A stretch of DNA of 33,991 nt, from NCBI GenBank assembly GCA_017995195.1, contig JAGOJI010000013.1, positions 1 through 33,991 of the forward strand, written 5' to 3'. Positions 32,884-33,991 of this stretch are shown piece by piece. Source of the DNA: Cloacibacterium sp. Lineage in GTDB: Bacteria; Bacteroidota; Bacteroidia; Flavobacteriales; Weeksellaceae. How positions within the stretch are numbered: position 1 is the first letter of the stretch; each line of letters begins with the position of its first letter. The translations under genes were made by a program, and so were the position numbers. The notes beneath the pieces were generated by a model that was not told the origin of the DNA, searched no databases, and saw only the letters and a list, made by a program, of their open reading frames with translations.

Positions 32884-33837
32884 CTAATTTGTTTTTCTTT
32901 TTTTAAATTCCACAAATACGGGATAATGATCGCTATAGCCACCTAAATATCTGGTTCCTGCATAAGTTCTAAAGGGTCTTCCTGCAAACCTTTTGTCCTT
33001 ACTTTTAATAGACTCATGGCTAAATACAACCGCTTCTTTGAATTCCAAGACAGAACTTGTGGTATAAAAATCCTGAGAAAGAATAATTTGATCAAACAAC
33101 AAGCCCTGCTTATGATGAAATGTAGAAAACATTCTATTTTTGTACAACTCCACATAGGGATTCTCCAAAATTTTATCTATTCCGTTGTTAAAAAGTAAAA
33201 AATTCATGTTCTCTGCAGTGGGATTTTCATTAAAATCTCCACAAACAATTACGGCTTCTTTTCTCTGAACAATGTCGGCTATCTTTTCGTTTATATTTTT
33301 AAGAATATAATCTCTTTTGGACTGGTTGATGTCTTGCTCTCTTTTAGAAGGCAGGTGCAGTACAAATACATGAATTTTTTCTCCTTCATACTCTACTTGG
33401 CTGTGCAATACATCTCTCGTAGTATCTACATTTTCTTGGTTATTTCCGATTTCGAAAACAAAACTTATCGCTTCCGAATCTACCAATTTTATTTTGCTTT
33501 TGTCGTACAGAAGAGCTGTATCTACTCCTCTTTCATCTAACGAATCATAGTGTACAAAACCATATCTGTCACCAAAAGGCTGCATTTGTATAAGATCTTC
33601 CAATACCTTGTCGCTGTTTATCTCTGCTAAACCTATCAGCATTGGCAAAACTCCTCGATCTTTTTCTATCAACTGAAATACATGAGCTATTTTTTCTAAC
33701 TTATTTTTGTACCTCCATTCTCCCCACTTCTTAGGTCTGTTCAATTGATCTTTTGGGTTTATTCTCGCTCTTTCCATAGGCGAAAAAAGATTTTCTACAT
33801 TGTAGAACGAGACCAATTCATTAGAAGATTCAATCAT
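32884..33837 (-). CDS. Endonuclease/exonuclease/phosphatase (EEP) family protein
   Basis: A 317-aa protein. EEP motifs: S-F-Y-N-V-E-N-L-F, I-G-L-A-E-I-N (metal Glu), V-F-V-L-H-L-P-S-K-R, V-C-G-D-F-N-E-N-P and G-Y-S-D-H-Y-P-V. The W-G-E-W-R-Y-K-N-K-L motif is typical of Bacteroidota members. No signal peptide is seen, so it is cytosolic. Substrate (nucleic acid or phosphoester) unknown. Confidence 0.92.
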   Translation of the reverse strand: MIESSNELVSFYNVENLFSPMERARINPKDQLNRPKKWGEWRYKNKLEKIAHVFQLIEKDRGVLPMLIGLAEINSDKVLEDLIQMQPFGDRYGFVHYDSLDERGVDTALLYDKSKIKLVDSEAISFVFEIGNNQENVDTTRDVLHSQVEYEGEKIHVFVLHLPSKREQDINQSKRDYILKNINEKIADIVQRKEAVIVCGDFNENPTAENMNFLLFNNGIDKILENPYVELYKNRMFSTFHHKQGLLFDQIILSQDFYTTSSVLEFKEAVVFSHESIKSKDKRFAGRPFRTYAGTRYLGGYSDHYPVFVEFKKRKTN

Positions 33838-33865
33838 TATTTAGTTTAATGTTTGTAAATTTAAT

Positions 33866-33991
33866 TCATTTTTTTAATAAATCGGGACGTTTTTGCTCAG
33901 TAATTTCTAATGCTTTTTCGTATTTCCAATCTTCGATAGCCGCAAAATTGCCACTCAGAAGCACTTCGGGCACCTTTAGACCTTTGTATTC
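33866..33991 (-). CDS. trmD: tRNA (guanine-N1)-methyltransferase, C-terminus only
   Basis: 41 residues, cut by the right edge. The frame reads [20 protein letters not shown], then R-P-D-L-L-K-K and a [12 protein letters not shown]-(N/D)-H-like followed by the R-P-D-L-L end is the conserved TrmD C-terminal region. It would methylate G37 of certain tRNAs. It lies 28 nt before the EEP gene on the same strand. Confidence 0.88.
   Translation of the reverse strand, partial: EYKGLKVPEVLLSGNFAAIEDWKYEKALEITEQKRPDLLKK

Overview
The window comes from a low-GC member of the Bacteroidota, most likely a flavobacterium of the Weeksellaceae (Chryseobacterium/Elizabethkingia-type). This rests on protein character (DUF5606, flavobacterial GpsA, Upp and MurB), on repeated TAnnTTTG promoter elements, and on the lack of consistent Shine-Dalgarno sites. 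Genus and species cannot be fixed from the sequence alone.

Left third (1-9233): a double-glycine peptide (bacteriocin-like) locus with a complete tripartite export machine. Positions 3-3939 are very AT-rich and hold a series of modules. Each is a short Gly-Gly-leader peptide, then a hairpin starting 9-10 nt after the peptide stop, then a CPBP (Abi/CAAX) membrane protein of the type known as bacteriocin immunity. One module is intact and carries two adjacent peptides (2865-3053 and 3059-3211) with GxxxG motifs, like a class IIb two-peptide bacteriocin, plus a divergent XRE regulator. Two upstream modules keep the GG leader and cargo but have lost any usual start codon. A further CPBP gene is cut by the left edge. 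A 5' remnant of the HlyD gene (2167-2336) lies between modules and shows how a module was added upstream of the exporter. The exporter follows: HlyD adaptor (3950), C39 peptidase-containing ABC transporter (5129), TolC-like outer-membrane protein (7410) and a 150-aa membrane protein (8781). The transporter carries two in-frame copies of a palindromic repeat inside its peptidase domain.

Middle (9375-20383): housekeeping genes. The minus-strand block, in transcription order, is gpmI, a small HAD phosphatase, map, a SAM methyltransferase and an MmcQ/YjbR protein. The plus strand has murB, der and upp. A minus-strand phosphate importer, pstS-pstC-pstA-pstB, has no phoU beside it.

Right (20510-33991): DUF1304 and MgtC-type membrane proteins, ruvX-def, a DUF5606 protein, mazG, gpsA, cinA, a secreted M13 zinc peptidase, a TerC membrane protein, a GNAT acetyltransferase, a ComF-like protein, deoC, an Lrp/AsnC regulator, an EEP-family nuclease/phosphatase and the C-terminus of trmD at the edge. 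Several strong hairpin terminators and TAnnTTTG promoters are visible.

The main point of interest is the modular peptide/CPBP region. A conserved exporter of ordinary composition sits next to a fast-changing, AT-rich set of cargo/immunity modules, some decayed, with traces of the recombination that built it.
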